A DNA stretch of 64,000 bases, taken from positions 79,000,572 to 79,064,571 of the forward strand of contig CM054116.1 in NCBI GenBank assembly GCA_028673005.1, read 5' to 3'. Shown piece after piece: positions 1-11,950 of this stretch. The DNA comes from Tanypteryx hageni (taxonomy: Eukaryota; Arthropoda; Insecta; Odonata; Petaluridae). Within the stretch, counting starts at the first letter, position 1; the number at the start of each line of letters is the position of its first letter. The notes beneath the pieces were generated by a model that had not been told where the DNA came from, made no database searches, and saw only the letters and a program-made list of their open reading frames with translations. The translations under genes and the position numbers were made by a program.

Positions 1-381
1 AGACCTGATATGGACTATTACATAACACAAAGAGTGCTCCTGCAAGTGGACTTATGCAGGATTTCTGAGGGGTACATCTGAAAGGTTATATCTATTGCAG
101 TATTGCGTAACATTGACCAATGGGTGCTGCATCACAATTTTCAATACTAAGTATCTACAATTCACAATTCAATTCAAATAAGTTTAAAATTTAAACTAAT
201 TTAAAAATGAGTGCACCCATGTTTAGCATTATGATATATTGCGATTTTTCAGATCTTGGTAGTGACCCCTAAATATTATTCAAAACTAACCTAATTTTAA
301 CAAAATTTTCATAATGGAACAGATTTAAAACGTGCCCCCTCCAGTTTTCCAAAACTTAAAAATAAGGACCACCCTAATATA
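1..381. other. Non-coding, presumed intron of upstream iGluR gene
   Basis: AT-rich sequence with no convincing exon, RNA gene or terminal repeat. Because the last two exons of an iGluR gene lie downstream on the + strand, this is presumed to be intronic. Confidence 0.4.
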
Positions 382-1765
382 CAGGCATACCTCACTTAAC
401 GACAGGGTTAGGTTCCACAAAAATGTGTCATTAAGTGAGTTCTCGTTAAATGAATACTGATTTTACATTTAATCCCATGTTAAAATGATTGATACATTCC
501 TTGAAAATTGCTATGCACTACTTTAAAATTTAATATATGCCTTTGGCAATCTCCCAGAATATTGGAAGCGGTTTAATACCATTTACGAAATCAATCTAGC
601 ACTTTGTGCTAACAAAAACATGTTTATCACATTCATTTACAAGCAGGTGCTATAATCATGCAACAAATTTTAACTTTAACTACTCTTCAAACAGAATAAT
701 AATGAGAAACAAAGACTTGCCGCTCTTGATTTGCAGGGACGGGGTTGTAATGCTGAGGAACTATAGAACCGCATGACCGAAGTCATTTCCATACCACCTA
801 ACGAGATAAACATGACATGACATGATGTTGGATCGTTTTCTAGAGGTCTTACTTAAGCTTAAAGTTCCAACTGTTTGAGCACTTTAAAATTTTTTTCTGA
901 TTTGTCACAAATAATAATAATAGTGGTCCTGGCAAGTCCCATTGCGTGACCTATATCTGCAGGCTTTTTATCGGCATCAAATTGGCATAAAACTTCTAAT
1001 TTCGTAGAGAGATTTATAGTTTTTCTAGTTTTTTTACTACCAGAATATCCTGCGTGGTTATTTGATGATCGTTCTGGGCCCATGTTAAGGGTTTATGAAA
1101 GCAAACAGCTATAAAAAATTACTAACACACAGATCAAAGCGAACACTTCTTCACAGGAAAAAGGCTAATGCCTACTAAGTAGTCAGGGTGCAGGTGCATG
1201 ACGTAAATGGCATCAGTTCTTCTCCAGCGCCTTTGTATCATATTATGTTGTCCTAAGGAGTGACTTGAGGGGAGAGCTTCGAACTCTCCTCCTCTGTCTA
1301 CTACCCATCACCAGGGATTATTTGAGTTAAGGATTTTCCCTACAGCCCCTCTGTCGTACAATGTACACATCGCCAGAGATCCAGGGTAACAAAAATACAA
1401 TCGCCGAGAAATTATGCTTTGAATGAAGCAATGTAACAATCTATTGCCGCATCTACATTACAACGCAGTCCCAGTTTTAATGACCCATACAAAGTCAAAG
1501 GCATATTATCTTGTATGCACATTTCAATTTTTGTACCAGTTAAATTAACGTTGAGCTGTGAATAATACTTCGATTTGTTGAAAAAAAATTGCTACGGTGG
1601 ACGCCGAATTGCAAGTGATGTTAAAATTTTTAGGGGGTCGTCTTGTTGTTAATTTGTTGTTATACCGAAACAAGGAATGTCGTAAACCGAATATCGGTGG
1701 TGATTTTCAAGTGTCATTAAGACGAATTGACGTTAAACGAATTGTCGGTAAGCGAGGTATGCCTG
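382..1765 (-). mobile_element. Tigger/pogo-like DNA transposon, internally deleted
   Basis: The ends are inverted repeats: the left begins CAGGCATACCTCACTTAACG and the reverse complement of the right end begins CAGGCATACCTCGCTTACCG. Both are followed by related subterminal sequence with several CGTTAA-type repeats. The element is flanked by TA on both sides (380-381 and 1766-1767), the target duplication of the Tc1/mariner-pogo superfamily. It is about 1.38 kb, shorter than an autonomous pogo element, and keeps only the transposase N-terminus on the - strand (859-1083). It is therefore probably non-autonomous and inactive. Confidence 0.85.
859..1083 (-). pseudogene. Tigger transposase N-terminal fragment (CENP-B/psq helix-turn-helix)
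   Basis: A 74-residue open frame begins MGPERSSNNH and contains SKKTRKTINLSTKLEVL..., followed by a helix-turn-helix-like segment ending GLARTTI. This pattern (basic residues, I-L-S-K-L-E-V-L, D...KPADIG..GLARTTI) is the first CENP-B-type DNA-binding domain of Tigger/pogo transposases. The frame stops before the second HTH and the DDE catalytic domain, and too little DNA remains to the left terminus (about 480 bases) to encode them. It lies inside the TA-flanked element at 382-1765. Confidence 0.75.
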
Positions 1766-1980
1766 TAATTTCATTTTATATTTAATTCTGATTACCACTG
1801 TTTTATATAAGCAAGATAATGAAATTCAATGAATTCCAATGAAAATCTCAGGATCTATGTAAAAAATATGACTGATTCAAGAAAAATTAGAAAAAGTTCC
1901 CAGCAAAGTTTTTCTGCCGTCTTCTGCCATCGGAATAGATGGAAATTAAAGTCTTGGCATTTTGTTAATAGGCATATCTA

Positions 1981-3205
1981 CCATATTAACCTGAATCCAA
2001 GATGATCTCGATTCTAAGACTGTCTGGACTGTCAAAACAGAAAAAAATTTATGATCTAATAACATGATTCCTGCAAAAATTAAAAATTCCACAAAACTAG
2101 CAAAAATTTTATTGGGTCCCATAATTTTCTTGAATATAATAGGTCTTTATATTACATCAGTCATCATCACCGTCTATGCTCTCTTCATCATTGTCCTTAC
2201 TCTCACTATCTTTATCACTTCGAACTTTGTCCGTAGACTCCCACAAAACATCATCTTCGCTTCCATCCATGGCATTGGATAAGCAGCACTTCTTAAATGC
2301 ACTCACAATTACTTCTGTATTTATCTGTTGCCATGATGCCTTGATCTATTGGCAGAGCATTGAAATAGTAGGTTTCTTTAGGTTTCCTTTTGTTATAGGG
2401 TGATCTTCACTCAATAACCACTCAGAATATAAACTCTTTAAATTATATTTAAATGGATTGTTGATAGGGTTGCCTGATTAGTTGAACAAAAATACTGAGC
2501 ACAATCTTGTTGACTAAAAAAAACTTCATATAAGGAAATTTTTATTGTTGACAGCAACATTATTAACTTGATGGTGTGATGTCATAACTCCAAGTATTAT
2601 TACAAGGCCAATATTCATTGTACCTTTTTCATTGACAGTATAATTAGATGCTCTGTCAAAGAAAACTGGAGTTTCATCAGCATTACCTTATCTTTACATG
2701 ATCAGCCATTTTAAGGTTGAGAGTGACATATTAAAAGGAATGTAAGACAAAAATCACAAATAAAGAATTTATGGCGTAAAACTTGAATGGGGAAATCCTG
2801 GTTAATTACACCGTCATTTGTTTTGACATCTGAAAAATGATACTCACCAATAGACAAGGAAAGCTTAGTTCACTTTAGGGAGTTGTTCGGACAATAATTG
2901 TTCACTGAACATCATAGTTCAAAAATATAATTTGATAGATCCCTACTTTGTTAAATAACATGTCATTTGTACATATTCAGCATTTATTTTAAACACATAT
3001 TCAATATAGGCATAGTTTGTTCATTCATTGAAAAGGTTTGTCAAAAATTTTTGCTTGAGAAAAAAAATCTTTTAAAAATGCATTTTTCATTTTAAAAATG
3101 TTGATTAAATGCATAACCCTACTTTATACCCTAATTTAAGATGACCCTTGATTTTTGAAAGCTGAAATTCAGAAAAAACCTCATCTTGGATTTGAGTAAA
3201 TGTGG
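1981..3205 (-). mobile_element. pogo/Tigger-like element with TA target duplication
   Basis: The left end reads CCATATTAACCTGAATCCAA. The reverse complement of the right end reads CCACATTTACTCAAATCCAA, and both continue GATGA. TA flanks both sides (1979-1980 and 3206-3207). The interior carries decayed transposase sequence on the - strand. Another piece with the same subterminal sequence (CCTGAATCCAAGATGAG) occurs near 59300, so this family has more than one copy in the window. Confidence 0.75.
2166..2715 (-). pseudogene. pogo transposase fragments (DDE domain and acidic C-terminus)
   Basis: Two decayed blocks on the - strand resemble pogo/JRK-type transposase. Near 2630-2700 the translation gives NADETPVFFD followed by NYTVNEKGTMN, the region around the first catalytic aspartate (the DETP motif). 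Near 2166-2330 it gives KKCCLSNAMDGSEDD and then an acidic, serine-rich tail ending in DDD and a stop, the usual C-terminus of this family. Frameshifts and deletions separate the blocks, so no intact protein exists. Confidence 0.65.
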
Positions 3206-3902
3206 TAATTATATAGCGATATTCAAAACTTCTATGGTTATTTTTCGTCATGCTTATGTATTTCCACAGAATTTTTTTGCACCCTTGGTTCATTACTCCA
3301 TGGGGCTTACCAAGTACCAGAATTAAAAAAAAAATTGGGAGAGGACATCCGAATACCTTCTCTTGTATGAAAATATTAGATTTACTGCACATTACAGGGA
3401 ACTCATGTATATGGAAAATGATGTATGTTAACATGAAAAGGAAACAGTAATGCTATGGAATAAAAGCTGCAGTTCAGAGAAATATAAAATGCACTTTTTT
3501 CCCAGAAAAATTACCCCCCAAAATCAGCCTGCATCTTATATGCAGATTATTACTGTTCTCAATACTGATGCTAATGAGCACACTCATTCCAAAATGGAAT
3601 AATTGGCAGTCATTCATCGCAAAAACTTTTAAATATACATTATTAATAATTAATTGTGAAAAATTTGTTAATATATACAGTAATACCTTATGCAACCTGA
3701 ATTCCAATGATGCATTTTCATTATTACGCTTAATATATGTCCCCTCACAGTGATTATAATTTCTGCATGTTTGTGATGTTTTAGTTCTTGGTGAGCCTGT
3801 TGAATAGCCCGATTAATGCCACGGAACAGTAGAATTCATGTAGATGTCATAAATATTTTATACATATCTAGGGTAATTTATGTTATGTGTATTGAGATCT
3901 CA
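3206..3902. other. Non-coding intron sequence with transposon-end-like pieces
   Basis: No supported exon. Around 3487-3555 a stretch including GCATCTTATATGCAG resembles the terminal sequence of pogo/Tigger elements, but no matching partner end could be assigned. The rest is unrecognised AT-rich sequence. Confidence 0.3.
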
Positions 3903-4230
3903 ATGGCTACAAAAGTGAAAAGATATGCCTATACTAGTTATAAGCTTCAGGCAATTCAATATGCAAAAATGCATGGAGACCAAGAAGGAGCACATCACTT
4001 TGGTCCACCTCCCACAGAAAATAATGATCCGTGAATGGAGAAAATGAGGAACAACTGAATGGGATAAGAGAAATATAGTCTTCGTAAGGTTGGTCTTAAA
4101 TGGCCACAACTGGAGGAGGAAGCAATGGATAATAGAACAGAGGAAGTTTGGTATTGCTTTATCGATCAAAATTGTTATATACGAGGCAAAAAGAGTTGCA
4201 GAAGAAAAAGTACTAGTTGAAATTACATAT
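3903..4230 (+). pseudogene. pogo-like transposase N-terminal relic
   Basis: Reading from ATG at 3903 gives MATKVKRYAYTSYKLQAIQYA, then HFGPPPTE, and, after frameshifts, WPQLEEE and a block in another frame giving WIIEQRKFGIALSIKIVIYEA. Order and spacing match the N-terminal HTH and the second CENP-B-type domain of pogo/Jerky-like transposases. In-frame stops and at least two frameshifts make it a pseudogene. It lies in the same intron as the elements at 382 and 1981 but differs from them in sequence. Confidence 0.65.
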
Positions 4231-5391
4231 CCTTATTACATATACTTTCCATTTATTATTTATTCCATTATATTAAAATATCATCTTTAATTAAGTTTAA
4301 ATAAGTACTATTGGTAAAGGGTATCTATATGTGCGATGTGTGCAGCATGTCAGCTTTAATTAATATGGCTGCCAAGTTCACATGGCACATTTAGCCATAC
4401 AAGTCTCAAAGAAATTATATATGTTTTAGATCATCCCTATTTATTTTAAGAATGAAGTTTATCTAAAATGTTATAGTTAACTGTTATCATCCTGTAATAT
4501 TTTCTATAAATGTTGTCAGATACAGACTTAATCATGGCTGGAAATGATACACGACGTAGCCCTTCCTAAATGCCTTGGCAAACCAAAATACTTTTTTCCT
4601 GATTAATCTTCTAAAATCCGGGGTTCGTCATATACCCTGGCGTATGCCAAGAAATACAGTAATTTCAAATTGGTAACCAGACTTGGATTATAGCCAGATT
4701 TCAGGTCCTGCCGGTTTCTGGTATGCTGGATAAGGGGTTCTGTACTGTAGTTGAATTTAGCAATAGGAAGCCTAATTGGAAAAAATGGCTTACGAACAAT
4801 ATTATCTAACTCTTATGCAGTAAAGGAAAGTCCTTTTTACAACAGATTATGCAAAACTGCAGATTCACACTCTGAATTTCTGCATATCAAAAAAAAACTT
4901 TTAACACATGAAACTGCTAAAAAATCATATAACAATAGCAGATTAGTTAAAGCTTAAAATTACATCAAGGTAGCCTGTAAAATAATTAGATGAATTAGAG
5001 AAAGGAACTCCTGAATATATTCTAAAGGTTAACAATAATGATGGGGCACCAATGCCATTATATCAATGATACTTTCCTCAATCTTTGAGACCTCCTCCAG
5101 TGCTTATTGATTTTTATTTAAAGTTATAAAATTGTGGAATTCAATTTGATTGATAGATTTTTCAGAATAACTGGTGATTTACTAGGATTTTTATCTATAC
5201 TTTAAGGACTTCTTATAATTAAGGAATATTTTTGGATTACCCAATTTTTTGGATCATCTTTGTTTTATGATTATTAATGTCATTTGATTATTCATACGTA
5301 CTTGCCTCTCCATCAGTATCTCAAATCAGAATTTTATTTAATCTGTTCTATTTAATTTTAATGATATGTAATTCTTAAAATTGTTTTACAG
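4231..5391. other. Non-coding intron sequence with a Tigger-like right end
   Basis: At 4690-4747 a segment whose reverse complement begins TACAGTACAGAACCCCTTAT resembles a Tigger terminal repeat ending at TA. A partner left end was not found. From 4751 a 68-codon open frame has no recognisable domain. The remainder up to the splice acceptor at 5391 is AT-rich and featureless. Confidence 0.35.
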
Positions 5392-5663
5392 GTTCAAGTT
5401 ACAGAAATGCACTGTCAGCAGCTGTGTTAAAACTTCAGGAAGTGGGAAAGCTTTATGCCCTAAAGGTTAAATGGTGGAAAGAGAAACGAGGTGGAGGTGC
5501 TTGTCTTGATGATGCTTCCAAAGGAAGTGGTGCAGCTAGTGAACTTGGTCTTCCTAATGTTGGTGGAGTGTTTGTTGTTCTGATTACTGGAGTATCCTTG
5601 GCATGCATTGTGTCATGGCTTGAACTCATATGGAAAGTAGCAATGAACAGCATTAAAAATAAG
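5392..5663 (+). CDS. Kainate-type ionotropic glutamate receptor gene 1, penultimate coding exon (end of S2, M4)
   Basis: Exon of a ligand-gated cation channel subunit. An acceptor (TTTTACAG) precedes it and a donor (GTATTT) follows. The first two bases complete a split codon, then 90 codons run open. Translation starts SSYRNALSAAVLKLQE, the part of the S2 lobe after the conserved G-S-x-Y-R motif. It continues through WWKEKRGGGAC with the cysteine that forms the S2 disulfide in this family, then LGLPNVGGVFVVLITG..., the hydrophobic M4 segment, and ends WKVAMNSIKNK. Lengths and motifs fit insect kainate-type receptors. Upstream exons are outside the window or not visible in 1-5391. It is on the same strand as the receptor gene starting at 27779. 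The exact orthologue cannot be named from 90 residues. Confidence 0.93.
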
Positions 5664-7047
5664 GTATTTTAATAATGATTGTTTTTCAGTTTTTTCGTAT
5701 TGGCTTGGATGTTTTATTTTAAAAGTGTGTTTGGTGCGAGTTCTTTTATATTATCATATATTTTTATCTTCATATTCAATATAACTATGTGATACAAAGT
5801 GGCGCTGTTTGGGGTATTTAATTACAATGTATTTGTTTGAATAAATTCTCATATTCATGGACTATTAATGATGAAACCTTCAAATAAAAAGCGTTTTATA
5901 GGAAAAATATTGAAAAGTTACTTGGTCATAGTTATTTGGGTATTAATCAGACATTATTGTGGTCACTCAAGGCCATGTGTACATTTAACTTGGCACTGAG
6001 TTTGATTTTATGGATTCATAGGCTCTTGATATTGTCTAGCTTCGGTGGATGTTTTAGTAGAAATTTAAGAAAATACGACCAATTATAAAAAATCAGTGAT
6101 ACGAATTAGAATTTGCATTATTCTCCTCTTAGAACAGTACAAACCTCACTCTGATATCACAATTTTAAGATACTTTAAAGTATTAAAGAAACCATCCCTT
6201 CATGATGGTTTTGAGACTTCCTATGTAAAACAAATAGGGAAAAAATATCCTGAAATCAAACCCGGGACTACAATCTTCACCAAATAAAATATAGCCTAGA
6301 GGTGGGCCCTAGCAGCATGAGCCTCTTACCAAGTTTCATGAAAATCGGTCCATTAATGCAAAAGGTGTTAGTAGGGGACACACATACATACAGACAGGAC
6401 CATTTCATAAGGCTGTTTCCTTTGGAATCCAGTCTAAAAAATAAATATTCTGCAAACTTTTGATGAATTAGACTATTATGATTCACAGAAAAACGGACGG
6501 ACCGACAAACTGAATGCAAAAGTGATTCTTTTAAGAAAGAAGTTCCAAAAAAGGGGTAGAAAAATAATTTGGTCTATGGGCAAGAAGTTTCCAAATCTAT
6601 ATGGCAGCATTTATGTAGATGTTCAATATTGAAGCTTTGGATAACACAGCAATAGATAAAATATTCAACACAACATTTTTTGATAAAATCTCAAATGATT
6701 ACATTCACTAGTTTTGCAAAGCTTTTTCAAATCCATAAGTTTGTAAACATGTCTTGATTATATCAAAAATTTTCTTAGTTTATTTAGCATGGATTTAAAT
6801 GCCCAGCAACCAATCTATAAAAGTTTTTGAAATACTATTGCATTTATGTTGATATTTTCTGTATATATAGCTTAACATTTATTATAATTGAAAATTTAAT
6901 GTCTATTTTAATAATAGAATATATTCCATTAATCTAGAAAAAATGTAGGATATGTATTGGATTATAGTTTGAATTAAAGTTATGTTTTACTTTATAAAAA
7001 TGCATTTGTTTTTAGATAAAAGAGTTAATTTTTTTTCTTCTTTGCAG
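5664..7047 (+). other. Intron of iGluR gene 1
   Basis: A phase-0 intron of 1384 bases, from GTATTT to TTCTTTGCAG. Around 6320-6400 it contains a degenerate copy of a dispersed repeat (AAGTTTCATGAAAATCGGTC followed by CACACATACATACAGAC) that recurs elsewhere in the window. No other feature was seen. Confidence 0.75.
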
Positions 7048-7254
7048 TCTCCTTTCTGGTCTGAAATTCTGGAAGAGGTCAAGTTTGCCTTTAAATGTCA
7101 TGGATCAACAAAGCCTGTTAGGAAGAGAAAGGAAGAAGATAAGGATAAATCTATTGCTGAGGATGAAATAGGAGAGGAAGTAGCAGCAGATTTTGTTCCT
7201 CTAAGCCCTTATGCCACTCCATATGGTTTTGTAAAAAAGGAGAGGATGACCTGA
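7048..7254 (+). CDS. Kainate-type ionotropic glutamate receptor gene 1, last coding exon (cytoplasmic tail)
   Basis: It follows a good acceptor (TTCTTTGCAG), joins in phase 0 to the M4 exon, and ends at a TGA (7252-7254). It encodes 68 residues beginning SPFWSEILEEVKFAFKC, a motif just after M4 that is typical of kainate-type receptors, then a charged stretch (KPVRKRKEEDKDK) and an acidic segment, ending in FVKKERMT. The tail is intracellular. The charged, low-complexity part is the kind of sequence that varies between paralogues. A possible poly(A) signal ATTAAA lies at 7282-7287. Confidence 0.92.
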   Translation, partial: SPFWSEILEEVKFAFKCHGSTKPVRKRKEEDKDKSIAEDEIGEEVAADFVPLSPYATPYGFVKKERMT

Positions 7255-7600
7255 ACCCATATTTTGTTAAATCAAAATGTTATTAAATTGTTGTTTATCA
7301 AGCAAAATTAAAGGCCCAAATTTTCATGGGTATGTAGAAAATTTTAAATCATACTTTTCTGCATATTAAATTTATAAATTTCCTGAACAGAAACTATAAT
7401 TTATTATTTACTATCAGCAGTTCAACTCAGTCTTCAGTATAACTCATAACTGAGAATAACTTTTCATTGAAGACATGCTAAAAGTGTGACATAGTTATCT
7501 CCTATAGCTATGCGATGCTGAAATGTTCTATTCAAACATTATTGAATTTTGCAATCAATTGTAACACTTATTTGATTTAAGACGTAAGCTGAGGTTAATA
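7255..7600 (+). other. 3' UTR/downstream flank of iGluR gene 1
   Basis: AT-rich sequence after the stop codon. ATTAAA at 7282-7287 is a candidate polyadenylation signal. Nothing else is recognisable before the MITE at 7601. Confidence 0.4.
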
Positions 7601-8265
7601 CCATATTTACTCGTGTAACCTGTGCCCTCATGTATCATACACACCCCTATTTTCGGGCCATTACTGAGGGAAAAAAATACATTTGTGCTGGAATAAGTTG
7701 ACATCTGCGGTTAAAAAGAGTCAGCTTCTTCACTGATTCCCTCTCACTGAAACAAGGTCTGCCCAAGTTAAGCATCTTCTTCCTCCTACCTGCATTACTT
7801 CATTTATTGGATGATCTCTTTATGCTGATGCTAGCAGAAATCTTCTCCTCATGAGTTTCCCCTCTTATGTTAAAGGAGCATCAAGGGCTCACGATGAATT
7901 CAGGGAACACAGATACCAGATGCCAACTTATTCCAGCAAAAGTGTAGGTAGAAATTGATAATAAACTTTTAATGCCAACTGCTTATTTTGAGTATCAATA
8001 ATTAAATCAAAACTCATTTATAAGATAGAGCTTTAATATTATAATAATATAACGTCATCTCAATGGTCAAAATACTTCGAGCATTTACTTCGTAGAATTC
8101 TTCGTCTTCTGAGAGAATAAATGTAGACACAAGTATGTTGTAGTGAATTTACTATCGATACTCACTTATATAACCTGTTCATAAATCCTCATGTAAGACA
8201 TGCAGTCCCTTTTTCTTACCAACATTTTGGGAAAAAAGATGCGCGCAGTACACGAGTAAATATGC
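7601..8265. mobile_element. TA-flanked MITE, 665 bp
   Basis: The left end reads CCATATTTACTCGTGTA and the reverse complement of the right end GCATATTTACTCGTGTA. Both are bordered by TA (7599-7600 and 8266-8267). There is no open frame. The terminal sequence resembles that of the pogo-type element at 1981-3205 (CCATATT...), so it is probably a non-autonomous pogo derivative. Confidence 0.7.
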
Positions 8266-8267
8266 TA

Positions 8268-11200
8268 CTTTAATTTGGAAAGAGTATTTTTAATAAATTA
8301 TTTTGTTGTAAAACAATCTATCATTACTATTATTTTTTGTGAGTAAGAGTTATATTTTATTAAATTGATTTTAGTTTAGGAAGATGTAATATTTCATTAT
8401 AAGGAAGAATAATGACTTGCATAGATCATGAAAATTGATTTGAATGGCTATATGTGCTGATTTATTTAAATAGCTGTATGGAAATTAATATCTGTAGAAT
8501 TACTATTATAAGCACTAACAAATTATTATGTATTTCCTATTGAAATTCTTACTCATTTCAACATATTCAGCTAATTCATATTTTTCCTTTTTAAATTCAA
8601 TTCATAGTATTAATTTTGTTTTGCTGTATTAGGGTTCTCTGTAGAAACTAAATCTAAAATGTAGTAAGATTTAATATTTCAAACCTATACATTTGGTCAT
8701 GTATTTATGTATTATTTTTTTAATGTTTAATATAGCTTAAAAATTTAATTGAGTGCATTATAAATATTTTAATTTTTTGCTTTGTACAAATTAGCAGCTA
8801 GATAATGTGTCTATTTATATCTAACTTCATTTAATCAATAAAATAATTATGATATTTGTTATTCCTTTTTATTCCTTTTAGAATTTTGAACGAGAAGTTA
8901 ATCTTATCACATAATGAATAGGCAGGTCTCATTAACTGCTTTACAGGTTATATTTTTTACAGAATTCCTTCTGTAATCACAGTTATTCATAGGCTTATTA
9001 TTTTTAAATTTCTAGAAAGAATTCATTTAGAGGTAGATTTAAAACTGGGTATCACAAATTCAAAACATTTTTGATATTTGGTAGAAAAATCCCAGGAAAT
9101 AAGTTGCAAATATATTGCCTTAAGTTTTTAATGTAAGCATATAAATTTTTGATGACTCAGTTGAATGCTTAATTAAAACATGATTCCCTGTTTTATTATG
9201 GGGAAACTATGGTTGCAGCATATGTTCAGCTTCTAAAATGTTGGATGAATGAGCTTTTCTTCACTTCCCTTGGAGTCTCCTGAGCATCACTTTTTCCATT
9301 CTTATTAGAATCAATATATTTTTTCTACAGACATGTAGAAAGGCTTCAATGATTACAGAAAATAAGGTAAATTAACCATGTTTGATAATTTGGCATTTGT
9401 ATTTAATTTGTAATTCAAGTAAATATTGTTATTTCATATATATTTGTGAATATTTTCAAAACTGGATAGACATTAGCATAAAATTATGTAAGTATTAATA
9501 GCTTTGAATTTCAATAACAAATGTTGATGCAATATACAATGCATCAACTTGCTCCAGGGGAGGTGGGGGGGGGGGACGATCGCCCTCCCCTTGGACAACC
9601 CCATTGGTCTCTACTGGGTGCATTCTTAAATTTATTCTGCACTACATTCCTGGTTTCTATACTGAATATTTAGTCTGTATGAGAAGGGAAAGAATGATTC
9701 TGATGGGGGTAGGGATTTTCAAAATGTATGGTCATCTGCAGAGGAGGAATCAAGAGTGGGGAGGGACAATTGGGAAGTTTCTGGATCGGCCCCTGACTTC
9801 CTCATATACATTATTGCATATACTACATATATGAGAAAGTAAAAATAGATAAAAGATGGATTTTGAGCCAAATATTCATAGTGCATTTTAACACATTATG
9901 ATTCTGGAACTACAATCATTGATAGTGTGTTGTTAAGGATAGTTTCCCAGCAAATTTTGTTAGATTTTACTAACCTGTTATCTTTAAATATCATTATTTG
10001 GGAAATCAGGAGTTTAACACATTTGCTGCTTTTAAAATATTGGTGATATTTAACCAGCACTTGAATTTGTAATTGTAGTTTTCTTATTTTAAATCACCTT
10101 AAAATAATGAAAAATAAGAGTTTTAGTTGACATTATGACTCTAACATAAAAATAACACAGCAAACAAAATATTATATAAACAAATCCCTAATTAACCCTA
10201 ACTCAATAAAATTTTAAAAAATTTTTGTTCAAAAGTACCTGAAAATATAAAAAAGGGAGATAAAAGTATAGAAAGTTAATAACTAGTGTTCATTCAATAA
10301 GTGATATTCAATATTTTCCAAAAAATAATAAAAAATATATAACATTCTCGCTGGAAGACTACTTGCAAAACCGGTATTAAAAAGACAATAAAAAGAAAAC
10401 AAATGCTGCTCTCTTGTGTTGTGAACTTTCACTGAGTGCCTTTCTTAGGGACATATCCCTCAATGCAAAGCCAATGGTACATTTGGGAAGCACATGTTCA
10501 TTGCCGCCTTGCCATAGTTGCTCGGTTTGATGCACAGGTGCGTCAAAAATAGCAAATGTGTAAGGTTGTTAAATATTTTAATTTAAAATTAGACTGCACA
10601 GGACTGATTGCAGTTAAGTAGTTTCTTAGGTTTTGTAATTACTGACACCTAGAGTTCTTTGTGTAAGTTGTTGGATCTAGGCAAGAGAACTATTCAGAAA
10701 ATTATTACTCTTTTTTCTCTCAGTTTTTCCGTAGCCTGAAATGCTCTTATATACTAAGCATTTTCAGCTGCATTTTTTATTTTGAAAAGAATCAAAAGAA
10801 AAGAATAATTTTTAAATATAATTTTTATAAGCCATAAATTTCTATGAAATTGGAATATTATGCTCATTTTCACAACATATTATAAATTACTAGAAAAAGT
10901 CTGTTCTACGAACAGAATGAAATTCATGAATGTAAAATAAAAAGAATTATTAATTGTTAGACTTAATGAAGTTCAGTATATTTACTTCATGGTTATTTTT
11001 TAATTTTACCTTCATTTACATGTTTATTTGCATTATGTAATTACTTAGTCTCGATGTCAATACTTGATAACAAAATAATAAATCATTTCTAATTCAAAAC
11101 TTGGGGATAAACTACACTTGTAGTAATTTGATTTTGTGCACCAGTTAAATTTTAATATTTTGCAGATTTCCGCATTGAGACATTCCGACATACAATTGAC

Positions 11201-11515
11201 CAAGAGCAAACTTTGTTTGTAGAAAAATTTCCAGAATCTCTTGCTCTCATATTGACTTTAAATGACATGTACTTATTTTAAAATATCTCAAGATGATACT
11301 TGAATATACTTCAATCATCACTTAAGTTTTATCTATCAGTATTGCTTAGGAAACGTAATGTTTTGCAATTGAAGGTGTTGCAAAGTGCGGTCAGACCCCT
11401 TCCCCAGTAGAACTCTTTTTGGACCAAGTGTTATCCACCACATTCTTCAAAACAAATTCAACAATTAACAAAACTGGAAAGGTGTACTCCATGTCAGAGT
11501 ACACAGAGTTTCCAA
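8268..11515. other. Intergenic sequence, no gene recognised
   Basis: About 3.2 kb of AT-rich sequence. At 9563-9580 there is a run of G residues within a G-rich stretch, and 9730-9800 looks like decayed transposon DNA without assignable ends. Around 10390-10560 a less AT-rich block has no recognisable coding or terminal motif. No exon of either receptor gene was found. Confidence 0.4.
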
Positions 11516-11948
11516 ATGCGTTCTTTGGGATTTCACAATTTTCTCAATATTTTTCGTTCAGGTGAGTATTTAACGAGAAGCTAGCGAGGTATGTTGAAAA
11601 ATACATGTAAGTCCTTATGTAAAGTGGTTGTAATTGTTGTACGATTTTAACCAACATCGGAATCGGTCGATAAATTTTAGCAGAACTCCCCAATATCAAA
11701 TTTCATCAAAATACGTCCTGCGATTCCCGAGTTGAAACAGGAACATTGTGAGCTATATGTAGGTCTTCATGTAAAGTGATTGTAATTGTTGTACGATTTT
11801 AATCAAAATTGGAATCGGTCGACAAATTTTAGCAAAACTCCCTAATACCAAATTGAATCAAAATACGTTCAGCGGTTTTCGAGTTTTAACATGCGGACGG
11901 ACGGAAACGTCCTCCCCTATATGCGTTCACTTTGCTCAAAGAACGCAT
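11516..11948. mobile_element. Short inverted-repeat element with an internal duplication
   Basis: A 12-bp perfect inverted repeat, ATGCGTTCTTTG (11516-11527) and CAAAGAACGCAT (11937-11948), bounds a 433-bp segment containing a direct duplication. No target-site duplication is obvious. The last part carries CATGCGGACGGACGG, the ending of a dispersed repeat motif also seen near 6330 and 26160. It is likely a MITE-like element. Confidence 0.5.
11607..11883 (+). repeat. Direct tandem duplication, 152-bp period
   Basis: Copy 1 (11607-11731) starts GTAAGTCCTTATGTAAAGTG and copy 2 (11759-11883) starts GTAGGTCTTCATGTAAAGTG. They match over about 125 bp, sharing TGTAATTGTTGTACGATTTT and GGAATCGGTCGA. 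Divergence is moderate by eye. Confidence 0.8.
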
Positions 11949-11950
11949 AA

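Noticed and set aside
1597..1785. 62-codon open frame spanning the right end of the Tigger element.
   Set aside because: It runs through the terminal inverted repeat and has no domain.
4751..4957. 68-codon open frame upstream of the first iGluR exon, considered as an extra exon.
   Set aside because: No iGluR motif is present, and it does not supply the sequence expected before the SSYRNALS exon.
9563..9580. G-run as a quadruplex-forming regulatory site.
   Set aside because: It is a single run without a clear set of four separated G-tracts and sits in decayed intergenic DNA.
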